DNA of 64,000 nt, from contig JBGAKR010000001.1 of assembly GCA_044224315.1 (NCBI GenBank), positions 1,178,001-1,242,000 on the forward strand, written 5' to 3'. This DNA is from JAGXTF01 sp044224315. Lineage in GTDB: Bacteria; Bacteroidota; Bacteroidia; NS11-12g; UBA955. Of the stretch, positions 24,015 through 32,250 are shown piece by piece; the first letter of the stretch is position 1; the number at the start of each line of letters is the position of its first letter. The position numbers and the translations under genes are program-made. The notes beneath the pieces are model-generated. The model was not told the origin of the DNA, searched no databases, and saw only the letters and a program-made list of their open reading frames with translations.

Positions 24015-25418
24015 TTACTTATCGAATACCGGAGCCAAAAATTGGTCCTTCACAATATTAAGCCTTTTTCCGTTTTCTTTTACTTCAAGCGAAAATGGGA
24101 TGGTATTGGCATGGATATCTTTTTGCTGCATTTTTACAATTACAGGCACACTTAAATGTACACCCGGCTCTACCCAAATCTCCTTCGCACCAACCGCAAC
24201 CTGCATCTTAGGGTCCATGCTGCTTATTTCAATTTTCATGCGGTTAAAGGTTTTATTCACCATTTTCATATCATAAATATTGGTTACTTCGCCACTATCT
24301 GAACGTGAATAAGTTGAACCCGCTGCCCTGAAAAGTGATGCCTGCACATCCTTGCGCATGGCTACCGTTGTTACAAATACAGAGAATAGTATCAGCCACA
24401 AGGCAGCATAGGCCATTACGCGGGTGGTAAGTTTAAATTTCTTGCCCTCTTTCAGATTGGTTTCGCTAGAGTAGCGAATCAATCCCAAAGGTTTGTGAAT
24501 TTTTTCCATTACGCTGTCGCAGGCATCTATGCAGGCTGTGCAATGTATGCACTCCAATTGGGTGCCGTTGCGAATATCAATACCTGTCGGGCACACATCA
24601 ATACACAATCCGCAGTCCACACAATCACCCTGTTTCTTTTGTTCTTCGGGGTCTTTGTGCATTTTACCGCGGGGCTCACCCCGGTTAAAATCATACGCCA
24701 CCACAATAGATTGTGGATCCATCAATACCCCTTGCAAGCGGCCATAGGGGCAAATCATTACACAAACCAACTCGCGGACCCGGGCAAAAACCAGGTAAAA
24801 AACGGTAGTAAAAATAATAATAGAAATTAAACCACCAATATGCGTGCCTATTGGGTCGGTAACAATTTTCAGCAATTCATCAGCACCAATTAAATAGGCC
24901 AAAAATGTATTGGAAATAATAAATGAAATAACCCAAAAAATGGCATTTTTTGCTCCCTTTTTCAGTATTTTTTCCTGGTTCCAAGGTTGTTCTTTCAGTT
25001 TCTTTTGCTGGGCTGGTGAGCCTTCAATCCAGGTTTCGATGCGACGAAAAACCATTTCCATAAAAATAGTTTGCGGGCATGCCCAGCCACAAAAAACCCG
25101 GCCAAAAACCGCCGTAAAAGCAATAATAAATACAATAAATGTAATAAGGCCAATTGCAACCAGGTAAAGGTCTTGCGGCCAAAATGGAATGCCAAAAAGT
25201 ATAAATTTCCGTTCAAGAACATTGAATAAAAACAATGGATGTCCATTGAATTTATACCAGGGGCCGGTAATCAGAAAAAAAAGGAGCACCCAGCTAAACC
25301 AGGTGCGCCATTTATAAAATTTGCCTGCAATTATTTTTGGAAATAACCACAGTCTTTTGCCTTTTCTGTCTACGTTTACAAGGTGTTCACGGAAGTCTGA
25401 GGTGTCTTTTTTTGCCAT
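24015..25418 (-). CDS. ccoG: cbb3 oxidase accessory protein CcoG (RdxA/FixG), polyferredoxin
   Basis: A 467-residue membrane ferredoxin. It has several membrane spans in the first ~250 residues, 'CGWACPQTIFMEMVFRR' and 'CVMICPYGRLQGVL' motifs, then two 4Fe-4S motifs 'CVDCGLCIDVCPTGIDI' and 'CIHCTACIDACDSVME', and a C-terminal Ig-like FixG domain ('IWVEPGVHLSVPV'). CcoG reduces Cu(II) for insertion into the oxidase. The ATG at 25418 (MAKKDTSDFREHLVNV) is the family start; the open frame to 25532 is spurious. It lies between ccoP and ccoH in the usual order. Confidence 0.95.
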   Translation of the reverse strand: MAKKDTSDFREHLVNVDRKGKRLWLFPKIIAGKFYKWRTWFSWVLLFFLITGPWYKFNGHPLFLFNVLERKFILFGIPFWPQDLYLVAIGLITFIVFIIAFTAVFGRVFCGWACPQTIFMEMVFRRIETWIEGSPAQQKKLKEQPWNQEKILKKGAKNAIFWVISFIISNTFLAYLIGADELLKIVTDPIGTHIGGLISIIIFTTVFYLVFARVRELVCVMICPYGRLQGVLMDPQSIVVAYDFNRGEPRGKMHKDPEEQKKQGDCVDCGLCIDVCPTGIDIRNGTQLECIHCTACIDACDSVMEKIHKPLGLIRYSSETNLKEGKKFKLTTRVMAYAALWLILFSVFVTTVAMRKDVQASLFRAAGSTYSRSDSGEVTNIYDMKMVNKTFNRMKIEISSMDPKMQVAVGAKEIWVEPGVHLSVPVIVKMQQKDIHANTIPFSLEVKENGKRLNIVKDQFLAPVFDK

Positions 25419-25464
25419 GAGGTAAAATAAGTTAGATAAAGATTGGAAGCGGGTGACAAATGTC

Positions 25465-26595
25465 TCAGAATTTTTCTTTTGGTTCCATTTTTTCGCCTTG
25501 CGGTTCTTTTGCTCCTGCAGGGTTGCTGCCACGTAAACTTAATACATAGCTGGCAACTGCGCGAATATTGGGTGGAGATATCTGGTCTTTCCAGGCTATC
25601 ATACCTTTTTCTAAAACACCATTTTTAACTGTGGCAAATACTTCTTTAATAGAATTGCCATGTATCCAATAATCGTCGGTAAGGTTTGGTCCGTTTTTAC
25701 CTTCACCGTTTTCACCGTGGCACATGGCGCATTTTTCTTTAAATAATTTGCCCGCATCGGCCAGTTTGGTTTTATCGGTAAGCAGGGTTACGTTCGATTC
25801 GTCTACATTTCCCTCGTGCTTGGCCATATAAATTTTCGCATTGGCCTTGCGCACAGCATCATCCTGGGCATACTCCTGATCGGGGTTTGGGCCTTTTTTG
25901 GTCCAGCCATAATGCACCAGATACACACCGGCAAATACAATGGTTCCGTAGAACAAAAACATAAACCATGGTGGAGGTGGGTTATCCAACTCACTGATGC
26001 CATCGAAGTCTTCTTTCAAATCTACCTCTGCATCCAGGAAAGATGGGCGCAATTGAAACAGACGATCCTGCCAGGTAGCCTCGCGGGGAGCACCTGCAGC
26101 TGGTTTTTCGTCGATACCCAGTATTACTTTTTTGCCGCTGGTTAAAAACAACACGGCATTCATCAGCATTAAAACACCTACCGAAATACCTACACCCAGG
26201 GCCTTAATGGTCCACAGGTACCAGTCGCCTTCGGGGGCTTTGGGCAATACCATAAGGTTAAATACCAGTATCACCATTACAATGGCCATGAGTAACAATG
26301 CACCAATGGCACTGCGCAAAAAGGCCAGCCTCTCGGTAGAAAAACGGTTTTTCCAAAACCCTTCTTTCTCAGCATCAGGCAGCGATAAATAAGATTTGTA
26401 AACGTTTACACGGTTTAGCAAATCCAGTCCGATAAACAGTGCAAATGCTGCCACTGCTATCAGAAACATATACAGCGTTTGGATCCATGGCTGTTGGTTG
26501 GCCCAGTCGGCCAGCTTCGGGAAGAAGGCAAATATGGCAATCGGAATTACTACCAATAGCATCAACCCGGTTAATATTCTTAACAGACTTTTCAT
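25465..26595 (-). CDS. ccoP: cbb3 oxidase subunit III CcoP, single-heme form
   Basis: A 376-residue membrane cytochrome c. Two or three membrane spans occupy the first ~160 residues. The CcoP_N segment 'PPPPWFMFLFYGTIVFAGVYL' follows near residue 208, and a single C-x-x-C-H site 'CAMCHGENGEGKNGPNL' lies near residue 288, with the axial Met region 'GMIAWKDQISPPNIRAVASYV'. Proteobacterial CcoP has two C-type hemes; this one has one, with extra membrane spans at the N-terminus, as in other Bacteroidota. The start overlaps ccoQ by four bases (ATGA). Confidence 0.93.
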   Translation of the reverse strand: MKSLLRILTGLMLLVVIPIAIFAFFPKLADWANQQPWIQTLYMFLIAVAAFALFIGLDLLNRVNVYKSYLSLPDAEKEGFWKNRFSTERLAFLRSAIGALLLMAIVMVILVFNLMVLPKAPEGDWYLWTIKALGVGISVGVLMLMNAVLFLTSGKKVILGIDEKPAAGAPREATWQDRLFQLRPSFLDAEVDLKEDFDGISELDNPPPPWFMFLFYGTIVFAGVYLVHYGWTKKGPNPDQEYAQDDAVRKANAKIYMAKHEGNVDESNVTLLTDKTKLADAGKLFKEKCAMCHGENGEGKNGPNLTDDYWIHGNSIKEVFATVKNGVLEKGMIAWKDQISPPNIRAVASYVLSLRGSNPAGAKEPQGEKMEPKEKF

Positions 26596-26774
26596 ATTTC
26601 TACGTTGTTTTTTATTTCGTTTTCAGTAAATGGAATGTTGCTTAAGTAAGCGCTGTGGCTCTTTTTCAGCAGAAATAACCGTACAATTACTCCCACAAAA
26701 AATACCCCAAACATGATGAGTGAAACAATCATCCAAAAGTCCACACCATCAATTTTTCCAAGCATACTATTCAT
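26592..26774 (-). CDS. ccoQ: Small cbb3 subunit CcoQ (FixQ-like)
   Basis: A 60-residue protein with one membrane span ('FWMIVSLIMFGVFFVGVIVRLFL', broken by no charged residue) and a polar C-terminus. Size, single span and position between ccoNO and ccoP identify it as the small subunit IV/CcoQ, which stabilises the complex. There is no strong sequence motif, so the call rests mainly on context. It begins nine bases after ccoNO ends. Confidence 0.8.
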   Translation of the reverse strand: MNSMLGKIDGVDFWMIVSLIMFGVFFVGVIVRLFLLKKSHSAYLSNIPFTENEIKNNVEI

Positions 26775-26783
26775 GTGTCTTTC

Positions 26784-28919
26784 TTATTTTACAGATACAG
26801 TTTTAGTTTCCAAATAGCTACCCATTTTGTGCAGGTAGGCAATCAGTGCCACAATTTCGGTGCGGTTTGTAGCTACAATGCCGCGTTCTTTCAGCTTGGC
26901 AACAATACCCTGGGCTTGTTTGTCCAAATCGGCAAGGGCTTGTTTTTCGTAGCCTTTTTCATAAGGAACACCCACAGTGCGCAGCGCGTTTATTTTTTGT
27001 TCCAATGTGCTCACATCCATTTGGTTGTTTACATCGCAAAGCCAGCTGTACTGAGGCATAATAGACGCTTTGTTTACATTGCGCGGATTATTCATGTGGC
27101 GCCAGTGCCATTCCTCGTCTTTATACATTTTACCAGATTTTAAACCTCCACGGCTAAGGTCTGGTCCGGTGCGTTTAGATCCCCACAGGAATGGGTGATC
27201 ATACACGCCTTCACCGGCTTTGGTATAGTCGCCATAGCGTTCTACCTCGCTGGGGAATGGGCGCACCAATTGGCTATGACAGGCATTACAACCCTCGCGG
27301 ATATAAATATCGCGGCCTACAACCTCCAGTGGTGTATAGGGTTTTACTGCAGATATGGTGGGTATATTAGATTTTACAATAAATGTGGGAATGAGTTGCA
27401 CCAACCCTCCGATTGATACAAATACCAGAGACAATACCAACATGGTAATAGGGCGAACCTCAATCCATTTGTGCCAATATTTGGTACCTTCTTCTGCATG
27501 CTCTTTGCCATAGGCTTCGGCTTGCTCGTTTGGCACCAGTTTACCACTGCGCATGGTTGCAATCAGGTTCCAGGCCATTATGATAGCACCAGAGAGGTAC
27601 AACAGACCACCTACGCCGCGTATTACATGCAAGAACAGAATACGTTCGGTAGTTTGCAAAAAGCCATAGGTAAGGGTACCATCGCCGCTAAACTCTTTCC
27701 ACATCATACCTTGGGTCCAGCCGCTGAAGTACATAGGTACTGCGTAGAAAATGATACCCAATGTACCAATCCAGAAGTGGGTATTGGCTGCTTTTTTAGA
27801 ATATAGTTTGGTATTAAAAATACGCGGAATAATGTAATACAGCATGGCAAAGGTTAGGAAACCGTTCCAGCCCAGTGCTCCTACGTGTACGTGTGCTACT
27901 ACCCAGTCGGTAAAGTGGGCAATGGCATTTACAGATTTTAAAGAAAGCATGGGGCCTTCAAAAGTAGCCATACCATAGGCAGTAACACCTACCACCATGA
28001 ATTTCAACATCACATCGTCGCGTACCTTATCCCAGGCACCACGCAGGGTAAGCAAACCATTGAGCATACCACCCCAGCTTGGAGCAATCAACATTACGCT
28101 AAATGCCACACCCAGTTGTTGGGCCCAGTCGGGCAATGAGCTGTACAGCAAGTGGTGAGGACCTGCCCAGATATAGATAAATATCAGCGACCAGAAGTGC
28201 AGAATAGATAGTTTGTATGAATAAATGGGGCGTTGCGCCATTTTAGGCATGTAGTAGTACATCAAACCCAAGAAAGGCGTAGTTAAGAAAAACGCCACCG
28301 CATTGTGTCCATACCACCATTGTACCAAGGCATCTTGTACACCTGCATACCAGCTGTATGATTTAAGGAAACTAACTGGCATTTCAAAGCTGTTTACAAT
28401 GTGCAGCATGGCCACTGTAACCCAGGTAGCAATGTAGAACCAGATACCCACGTAGATGTGTTTTTCGCGCCTTTTGATAATGGTACCAAACATATTGATA
28501 CCAAATACTACCCAGGTTAGGGTAATGGCAATATCAATGGGCCATTCCAGCTCGGCGTACTCTTTACTGGTGGTAATACCCAATGGCAGTGTAAGTGCCG
28601 CACTCACAATAATGAGCTGCCACATCCAGAAATGGAGTTTCGACAATCCATCGCTGAAAATGCGGGTTTTAAGCAATCGCTGCAAACTGTGGTAAACCCC
28701 CATAAAAATGGCGTTCCCCACAAATGCAAAAATTACCGCATTGGTGTGCAATGGACGTATTCTTCCGAATGTGGTCCAGGGAGTTAGATTCAATCCGGGT
28801 TCAACCAGCTGAAAAGCAATGATGACCCCAACCAGCATGCCTACAATGCCCCACAGAATTGTGGCAATGGCAAAGCTTCTGACGATGCTGTTGTTGTAAT
28901 AGAATGTTTCTTTATTCAT
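26784..28919 (-). CDS. ccoNO: Fused cbb3 cytochrome c oxidase subunits I and II (CcoN-CcoO)
   Basis: A 711-residue fusion. Residues ~1-480 are the twelve-span CcoN heme-copper subunit, with ligand-bearing segments 'WWYGHNAVAFFL' and 'HVHVGALGWNGF'. After a short linker and another membrane span, residues ~510-711 are the CcoO cytochrome c domain, with 'EGCNACHSQLVRPFPSE' (C-x-x-C-H near residue 543) and 'GPDLSRGGLKSGKMY'. The complex reduces oxygen with high affinity and pumps protons. The N-O fusion is typical of Bacteroidota. It stands between ccoS and ccoQ. Confidence 0.97.
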   Translation of the reverse strand: MNKETFYYNNSIVRSFAIATILWGIVGMLVGVIIAFQLVEPGLNLTPWTTFGRIRPLHTNAVIFAFVGNAIFMGVYHSLQRLLKTRIFSDGLSKLHFWMWQLIIVSAALTLPLGITTSKEYAELEWPIDIAITLTWVVFGINMFGTIIKRREKHIYVGIWFYIATWVTVAMLHIVNSFEMPVSFLKSYSWYAGVQDALVQWWYGHNAVAFFLTTPFLGLMYYYMPKMAQRPIYSYKLSILHFWSLIFIYIWAGPHHLLYSSLPDWAQQLGVAFSVMLIAPSWGGMLNGLLTLRGAWDKVRDDVMLKFMVVGVTAYGMATFEGPMLSLKSVNAIAHFTDWVVAHVHVGALGWNGFLTFAMLYYIIPRIFNTKLYSKKAANTHFWIGTLGIIFYAVPMYFSGWTQGMMWKEFSGDGTLTYGFLQTTERILFLHVIRGVGGLLYLSGAIIMAWNLIATMRSGKLVPNEQAEAYGKEHAEEGTKYWHKWIEVRPITMLVLSLVFVSIGGLVQLIPTFIVKSNIPTISAVKPYTPLEVVGRDIYIREGCNACHSQLVRPFPSEVERYGDYTKAGEGVYDHPFLWGSKRTGPDLSRGGLKSGKMYKDEEWHWRHMNNPRNVNKASIMPQYSWLCDVNNQMDVSTLEQKINALRTVGVPYEKGYEKQALADLDKQAQGIVAKLKERGIVATNRTEIVALIAYLHKMGSYLETKTVSVK

Positions 28920-28929
28920 AGAGAAATAT

Positions 28930-29091
28930 TTATTTGTTATCGGTTTTTGTCAATGTGTCTTCAAACAACATGCGGTGTGCAGGTGTTTCTAAATCATCGG
29001 CCTGCCCGCTTTTTACCCACCAGATAAAAGCAGATAGAAATACGGCAGCCAGGGAAACGGAGCAAATGATGAGCAATACAACTATTTTCAT
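28930..29091 (-). CDS. ccoS: cbb3 oxidase maturation protein CcoS
   Basis: A 53-residue protein found by reading the 170-base gap between ccoI and ccoNO. It has one membrane span ('VVLLIICSVSLAAVFLSAFIW', trimmed) followed by 'WVKSGQADDLETPAHRMLFED', the classic CcoS ending in which the membrane span leads into a G-Q-[FY/A]-x-D-x-x-x-P-A-x-R/M-x-[LI]-x-[DE]-D pattern. CcoS is needed to insert heme b and copper into CcoN. It overlaps the ccoI stop by four bases (ATGA) and ends ten bases before ccoNO. Confidence 0.92.
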   Translation of the reverse strand: MKIVVLLIICSVSLAAVFLSAFIWWVKSGQADDLETPAHRMLFEDTLTKTDNK

Positions 29092-31490
29092 GCTTGGTCC
29101 TTTCTGTTTACGATTAATTTGGTGCGGCCCCAGGCATACAGCATCAAGGCTATAGAGCTGGCCGGCATTAAAATGGCTGCCAGCAAGGGCGACATGTTGC
29201 CGGTAAAGGCAAAACCCAAGGCAATGGCATTGTAGGTAAGGCTTACCACAAAGGTTTCTTTCACCACACGGTTGGCCTTTTTAGCCAATGCAAAATGGCT
29301 GGGCAAATGCATAAAATCTTTGCGCAGCAATATGGCATCGGCCTCGGGTGTAAAATTGTTGGTGCCCGCTGCAATTACTACCCCTACATCTCCGCTTTTC
29401 AATGCACCGGCATCGTTCAGCCCGTCGCCAACCATCATTACAGTATGGTTTTTTTGCAGCTGTTTTACGGTTACCACTTTCTGGGCCGGACTTTGATTAA
29501 AATGCAGGGCACTAAATGCACCGCCTGCCATGGCTTTCAAAGTAGCTTCTTCAGCTTGGGTATCGCCGCTTGAAACTACCATTTGCAAGCCTGCCTGGTG
29601 CAAATCCTGAAGGGTATTTCCCAGCTCTTTTTTATACTGATTACGGATAAAAATGGGCTCCAGTACTTTGTTGTTTACCGAAAACCAAACCTGCTTGCCC
29701 TCTGCATTGTCCTCATTATCAGTTTGCAATACCCATTGGCTGCTTCCGAGTTTTAGTATGGAGTTTCCGCATTCGGCCAGGGTGCCTTTGCCCGCATACT
29801 CGCTAAAATTGTCAATTCTGCGCACAGGTACATCCATTAATGCGGCCTGTATGGCTTCACTGTATGGATGATTGCTTTGGGCTGCCAGGCTGTGTAAGGC
29901 AATTTTTTCTTCCTCTTTATAACTATCCGGAATAATCGCTGTAAGGCTGTTTTCCTCTGTAAGGGTTCCGGTTTTGTCAAACACTATGGCATCGGTTTCG
30001 CCAATCACTCCCACCACCTCAGGCTTGCGCAGGTAAAATCCTTTAGAAGCCATAAAGTTTGCAACAATATTATAGGCAAACGGCGGTGCCAAAGCCAGTG
30101 CACAGGGGCAGGCTACCATTAGCACGGCGGTAAGGGCAAACCAGGCTTTGTGGCTGTTTTGGGGCAACCAAAACATAAGCGCTGCTGCAGCAATGCTCAA
30201 TGTGCCAATAATAAAATACTTACTTATACGGGCTTCAAAAGATAAAACTCTGGCCCCCTTAATTTCATTTTCTTCGGTGCTTTTCCATATTTCGGTGAGC
30301 CTTCCGTTGTCGAATGCCCTTATCACCTCCATTTCAAAACGTCCGCCACAGTTTTTACCTCCACCCAGCAGCACCTCGCCGGCAACTTTATGCAAGGGGG
30401 TGCTTTCGCCGGTAGCAAAAGCATAGCTTACATGGGCATCGCTTCCCATTAGTATTCCATCGGCGGGTATAATTTCACCATGGCCCAACACTACACGGTC
30501 GCCAGGTACTAAATCGGTAACTTTTTTAGGTACTTGTTTGCCTTTTTGCAGGGTGCGGGCTACCAGCGGAAAAAATTTGCGGGCTTTTTCACCAAAACGC
30601 AAGGCATCAAAAGTGCGGTTTTGCAACCAGGTACCAATCAACAGAAAGAAAATCAACCCTGCCAAACTGTCGAAATAACCGGGCCCGGTAGCGCTTGCAA
30701 CCTCATATATACTGCGCAACCACAAGGCGCCTATGCCAATGGCCAGAGGCACTTTTACACTCAATGTTTTATAGCGCAGCCATTGGGCAAATGCTTTAAA
30801 ATAATCGGCTGCACAATAAAAAATCATGGGCAGGCTGAGGCTTGCATTTATAGCATCGAACATGCGGCCAAACTGGCTTTCCTGCATGGGATCAAGGCCC
30901 AGGTATTGCGGAAAGCTAAACATCATAATATTGCCTGCACAAAAACCGGCAACACCCAGCTTAATCAGCACTTTGCGATCGTATTTTTTATTGCGGGTAT
31001 TGTCCTCTTCAGGCATTAAAGAAGGCTCATAACCCAGGCTGCGCAGCAGAATTACAATGCTGCCAAAGTCGGTTTTTGCCGGGTCGTAGGCTATTTTTAA
31101 TTGTTTTTTTACAAAATCGGTACGGCTATCCAGTATGCCTTTATCCAACTCGCCCAGCCTTTCAAGCAACCAAATGCAGGATGAACAGTGCATAGTAGGA
31201 ATATGGAATAATAAAATACGGCGATCGGCACTGTCGAATAATAGAAATGCCTGCACCATCAGGTTCAGCTCTTCAAGGTTCCAAACGGTATCACTCGCAT
31301 TATTACGACTTACACCGGCATGGGGATTAAGTTGGTAATAATCGCACAATCCGTTGGCATTCAATATATTATACACAGTTTTGCAGCCTTCGCAACAAAA
31401 TGCGTTTCCACCCATTACAATGGGTTCGTTGCCAGCAGAAGCACCACAATGTGTGCAAAGCAAGGCAGCCGGGTTAGCCGTTTCTGCCAT
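29088..31490 (-). CDS. ccoI: Copper-exporting P1B-type ATPase of the cbb3 locus (CcoI/FixI)
   Basis: An 800-residue pump supplying copper to the oxidase on the outer face of the membrane. An N-terminal zinc-ribbon-like part ('CTHCGASAGNE', 'CCEGCKTVYNIL') is followed by a heavy-metal domain with 'MHCSSCIWLLERL'. The eight-span core carries the 'CPCALALAPP' metal channel motif, the 'TGES' actuator, 'DKTGTLTEEN' with the phosphorylated Asp, and 'GDGLNDAGALKSGDVG'. The ATG at 31490 (MAETANPAALLC) is used; the frame upstream to 31499 would need TTG. It is the first gene of the cbb3 locus and lies about 50 bases after a perfect palindrome. Confidence 0.95.
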   Translation of the reverse strand: MAETANPAALLCTHCGASAGNEPIVMGGNAFCCEGCKTVYNILNANGLCDYYQLNPHAGVSRNNASDTVWNLEELNLMVQAFLLFDSADRRILLFHIPTMHCSSCIWLLERLGELDKGILDSRTDFVKKQLKIAYDPAKTDFGSIVILLRSLGYEPSLMPEEDNTRNKKYDRKVLIKLGVAGFCAGNIMMFSFPQYLGLDPMQESQFGRMFDAINASLSLPMIFYCAADYFKAFAQWLRYKTLSVKVPLAIGIGALWLRSIYEVASATGPGYFDSLAGLIFFLLIGTWLQNRTFDALRFGEKARKFFPLVARTLQKGKQVPKKVTDLVPGDRVVLGHGEIIPADGILMGSDAHVSYAFATGESTPLHKVAGEVLLGGGKNCGGRFEMEVIRAFDNGRLTEIWKSTEENEIKGARVLSFEARISKYFIIGTLSIAAAALMFWLPQNSHKAWFALTAVLMVACPCALALAPPFAYNIVANFMASKGFYLRKPEVVGVIGETDAIVFDKTGTLTEENSLTAIIPDSYKEEEKIALHSLAAQSNHPYSEAIQAALMDVPVRRIDNFSEYAGKGTLAECGNSILKLGSSQWVLQTDNEDNAEGKQVWFSVNNKVLEPIFIRNQYKKELGNTLQDLHQAGLQMVVSSGDTQAEEATLKAMAGGAFSALHFNQSPAQKVVTVKQLQKNHTVMMVGDGLNDAGALKSGDVGVVIAAGTNNFTPEADAILLRKDFMHLPSHFALAKKANRVVKETFVVSLTYNAIALGFAFTGNMSPLLAAILMPASSIALMLYAWGRTKLIVNRKDQA

Positions 31491-31514
31491 AAGATTCAAG
31501 AGAGTAAATTTCCG

Positions 31515-31560
31515 TCCGCTAAGGTAAAATGAATAACTTTAACTAACGTTAGTTAGCGGA
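31515..31560. promoter_or_regulatory. Palindromic operator candidate upstream of the cbb3 locus
   Basis: TAACTAACGTTAGTTA at 31540-31555 is a perfect 16-base palindrome. An outer inverted pair, TCCGCTAA (31515-31522) and TTAGCGGA (31553-31560), overlaps its right end. It lies 50 bases before the ccoI ATG, so it probably regulates the oxidase genes. The sequence is not the FNR/Crp type (TTGA-N-TCAA) and rather resembles operators of TetR-like dimers; no such regulator is encoded nearby. Confidence 0.55.
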
Positions 31561-31676
31561 ACGCCGCCTACATGACAATCCTATGACAAGACCAAAAGCA
31601 ATAAACGTAACAGTTTGATATTCTTATTTATACAATCCTTCTTTAAACAGGCTCCAAATTGTAGTTAGAGGCTTAT

Positions 31677-32117
31677 TTAGAAAGAGTCAACGGAATTTAG
31701 AATGCTTTCAATGGCCAATTTGTACCCGTTTAAACCCAATCCGCAGATCATTCCGCGGCATTTGGCCACCAATAAGTCGGTTTTGCGTTCGGGTTCGCGT
31801 GCAAAAATGTTGCTGATATGCACGGCAATCACCCCACATGGAACAGCGGCTATGGCATCGGCTATGGCTATGCTGGTATGGGTATATGCACCTGCATTTA
31901 AAACTATGCCCGCACATTGCCCATCCATTCCCCGGCGCTGTATCTCATCTATAATCTCCCCTTCTATATTGCTTTGAAATTGGGTAAGCGTTATCTGGGT
32001 AAATTGCAATTGTAGATTTTGGAAATAAGCATCAAAACTTTCCTTGCCGTAAATCTCAGGCTCGCGCTGGCCCAGCAGGTTTAAATTTGGCCCATTAATA
32101 ATTGCAATTTGTTTCAT
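31677..32117 (-). CDS. aroQ: 3-dehydroquinate dehydratase, type II
   Basis: A 146-residue enzyme of the shikimate pathway that dehydrates 3-dehydroquinate. Type II signatures are 'IINGPNLNLLGQREPEIYG' with the catalytic Tyr, 'QSNIEGEIIDEIQ', 'IVLNAGAYTHTSIAIADAI' and 'VHISNIFAREPER' with the catalytic His. Length is normal. It is divergent from the adenylate cyclase gene, with 133 bases between starts, and is followed by 177 bases containing the cbb3 operator. Confidence 0.96.
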   Translation of the reverse strand: MKQIAIINGPNLNLLGQREPEIYGKESFDAYFQNLQLQFTQITLTQFQSNIEGEIIDEIQRRGMDGQCAGIVLNAGAYTHTSIAIADAIAAVPCGVIAVHISNIFAREPERKTDLLVAKCRGMICGLGLNGYKLAIESILNSVDSF

Positions 32118-32187
32118 ATTTCAGGCAAACTTAATCAATTATTCAAACAGCAATTCAACCCATTTATCAAATAATTATCTGGGGTTC

Positions 32188-32218
32188 TTGTGTATACCTG
32201 CTATTATCATTAGGTTTG
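32188..32218 (+). promoter_or_regulatory. Promoter of the adenylate cyclase operon
   Basis: TTG at 32188-32190 and TAGGTTTG at 32211-32218 are separated by 20 bases, an almost ideal Bacteroidota housekeeping promoter (TTG, 19-21 bases, TAnnTTTG). The cyclase ATG is 32 bases downstream of the box. Confidence 0.65.
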
Positions 32219-32250
32219 CATTACTACAATAAAACTGTAAAAGCGACATT

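Noticed and set aside
25465..26595. CcoP with one heme motif as a truncated subunit.
   Set aside because: The protein has full Bacteroidota length with extra membrane spans and an intact CcoP_N segment; one-heme CcoP is usual in the phylum.
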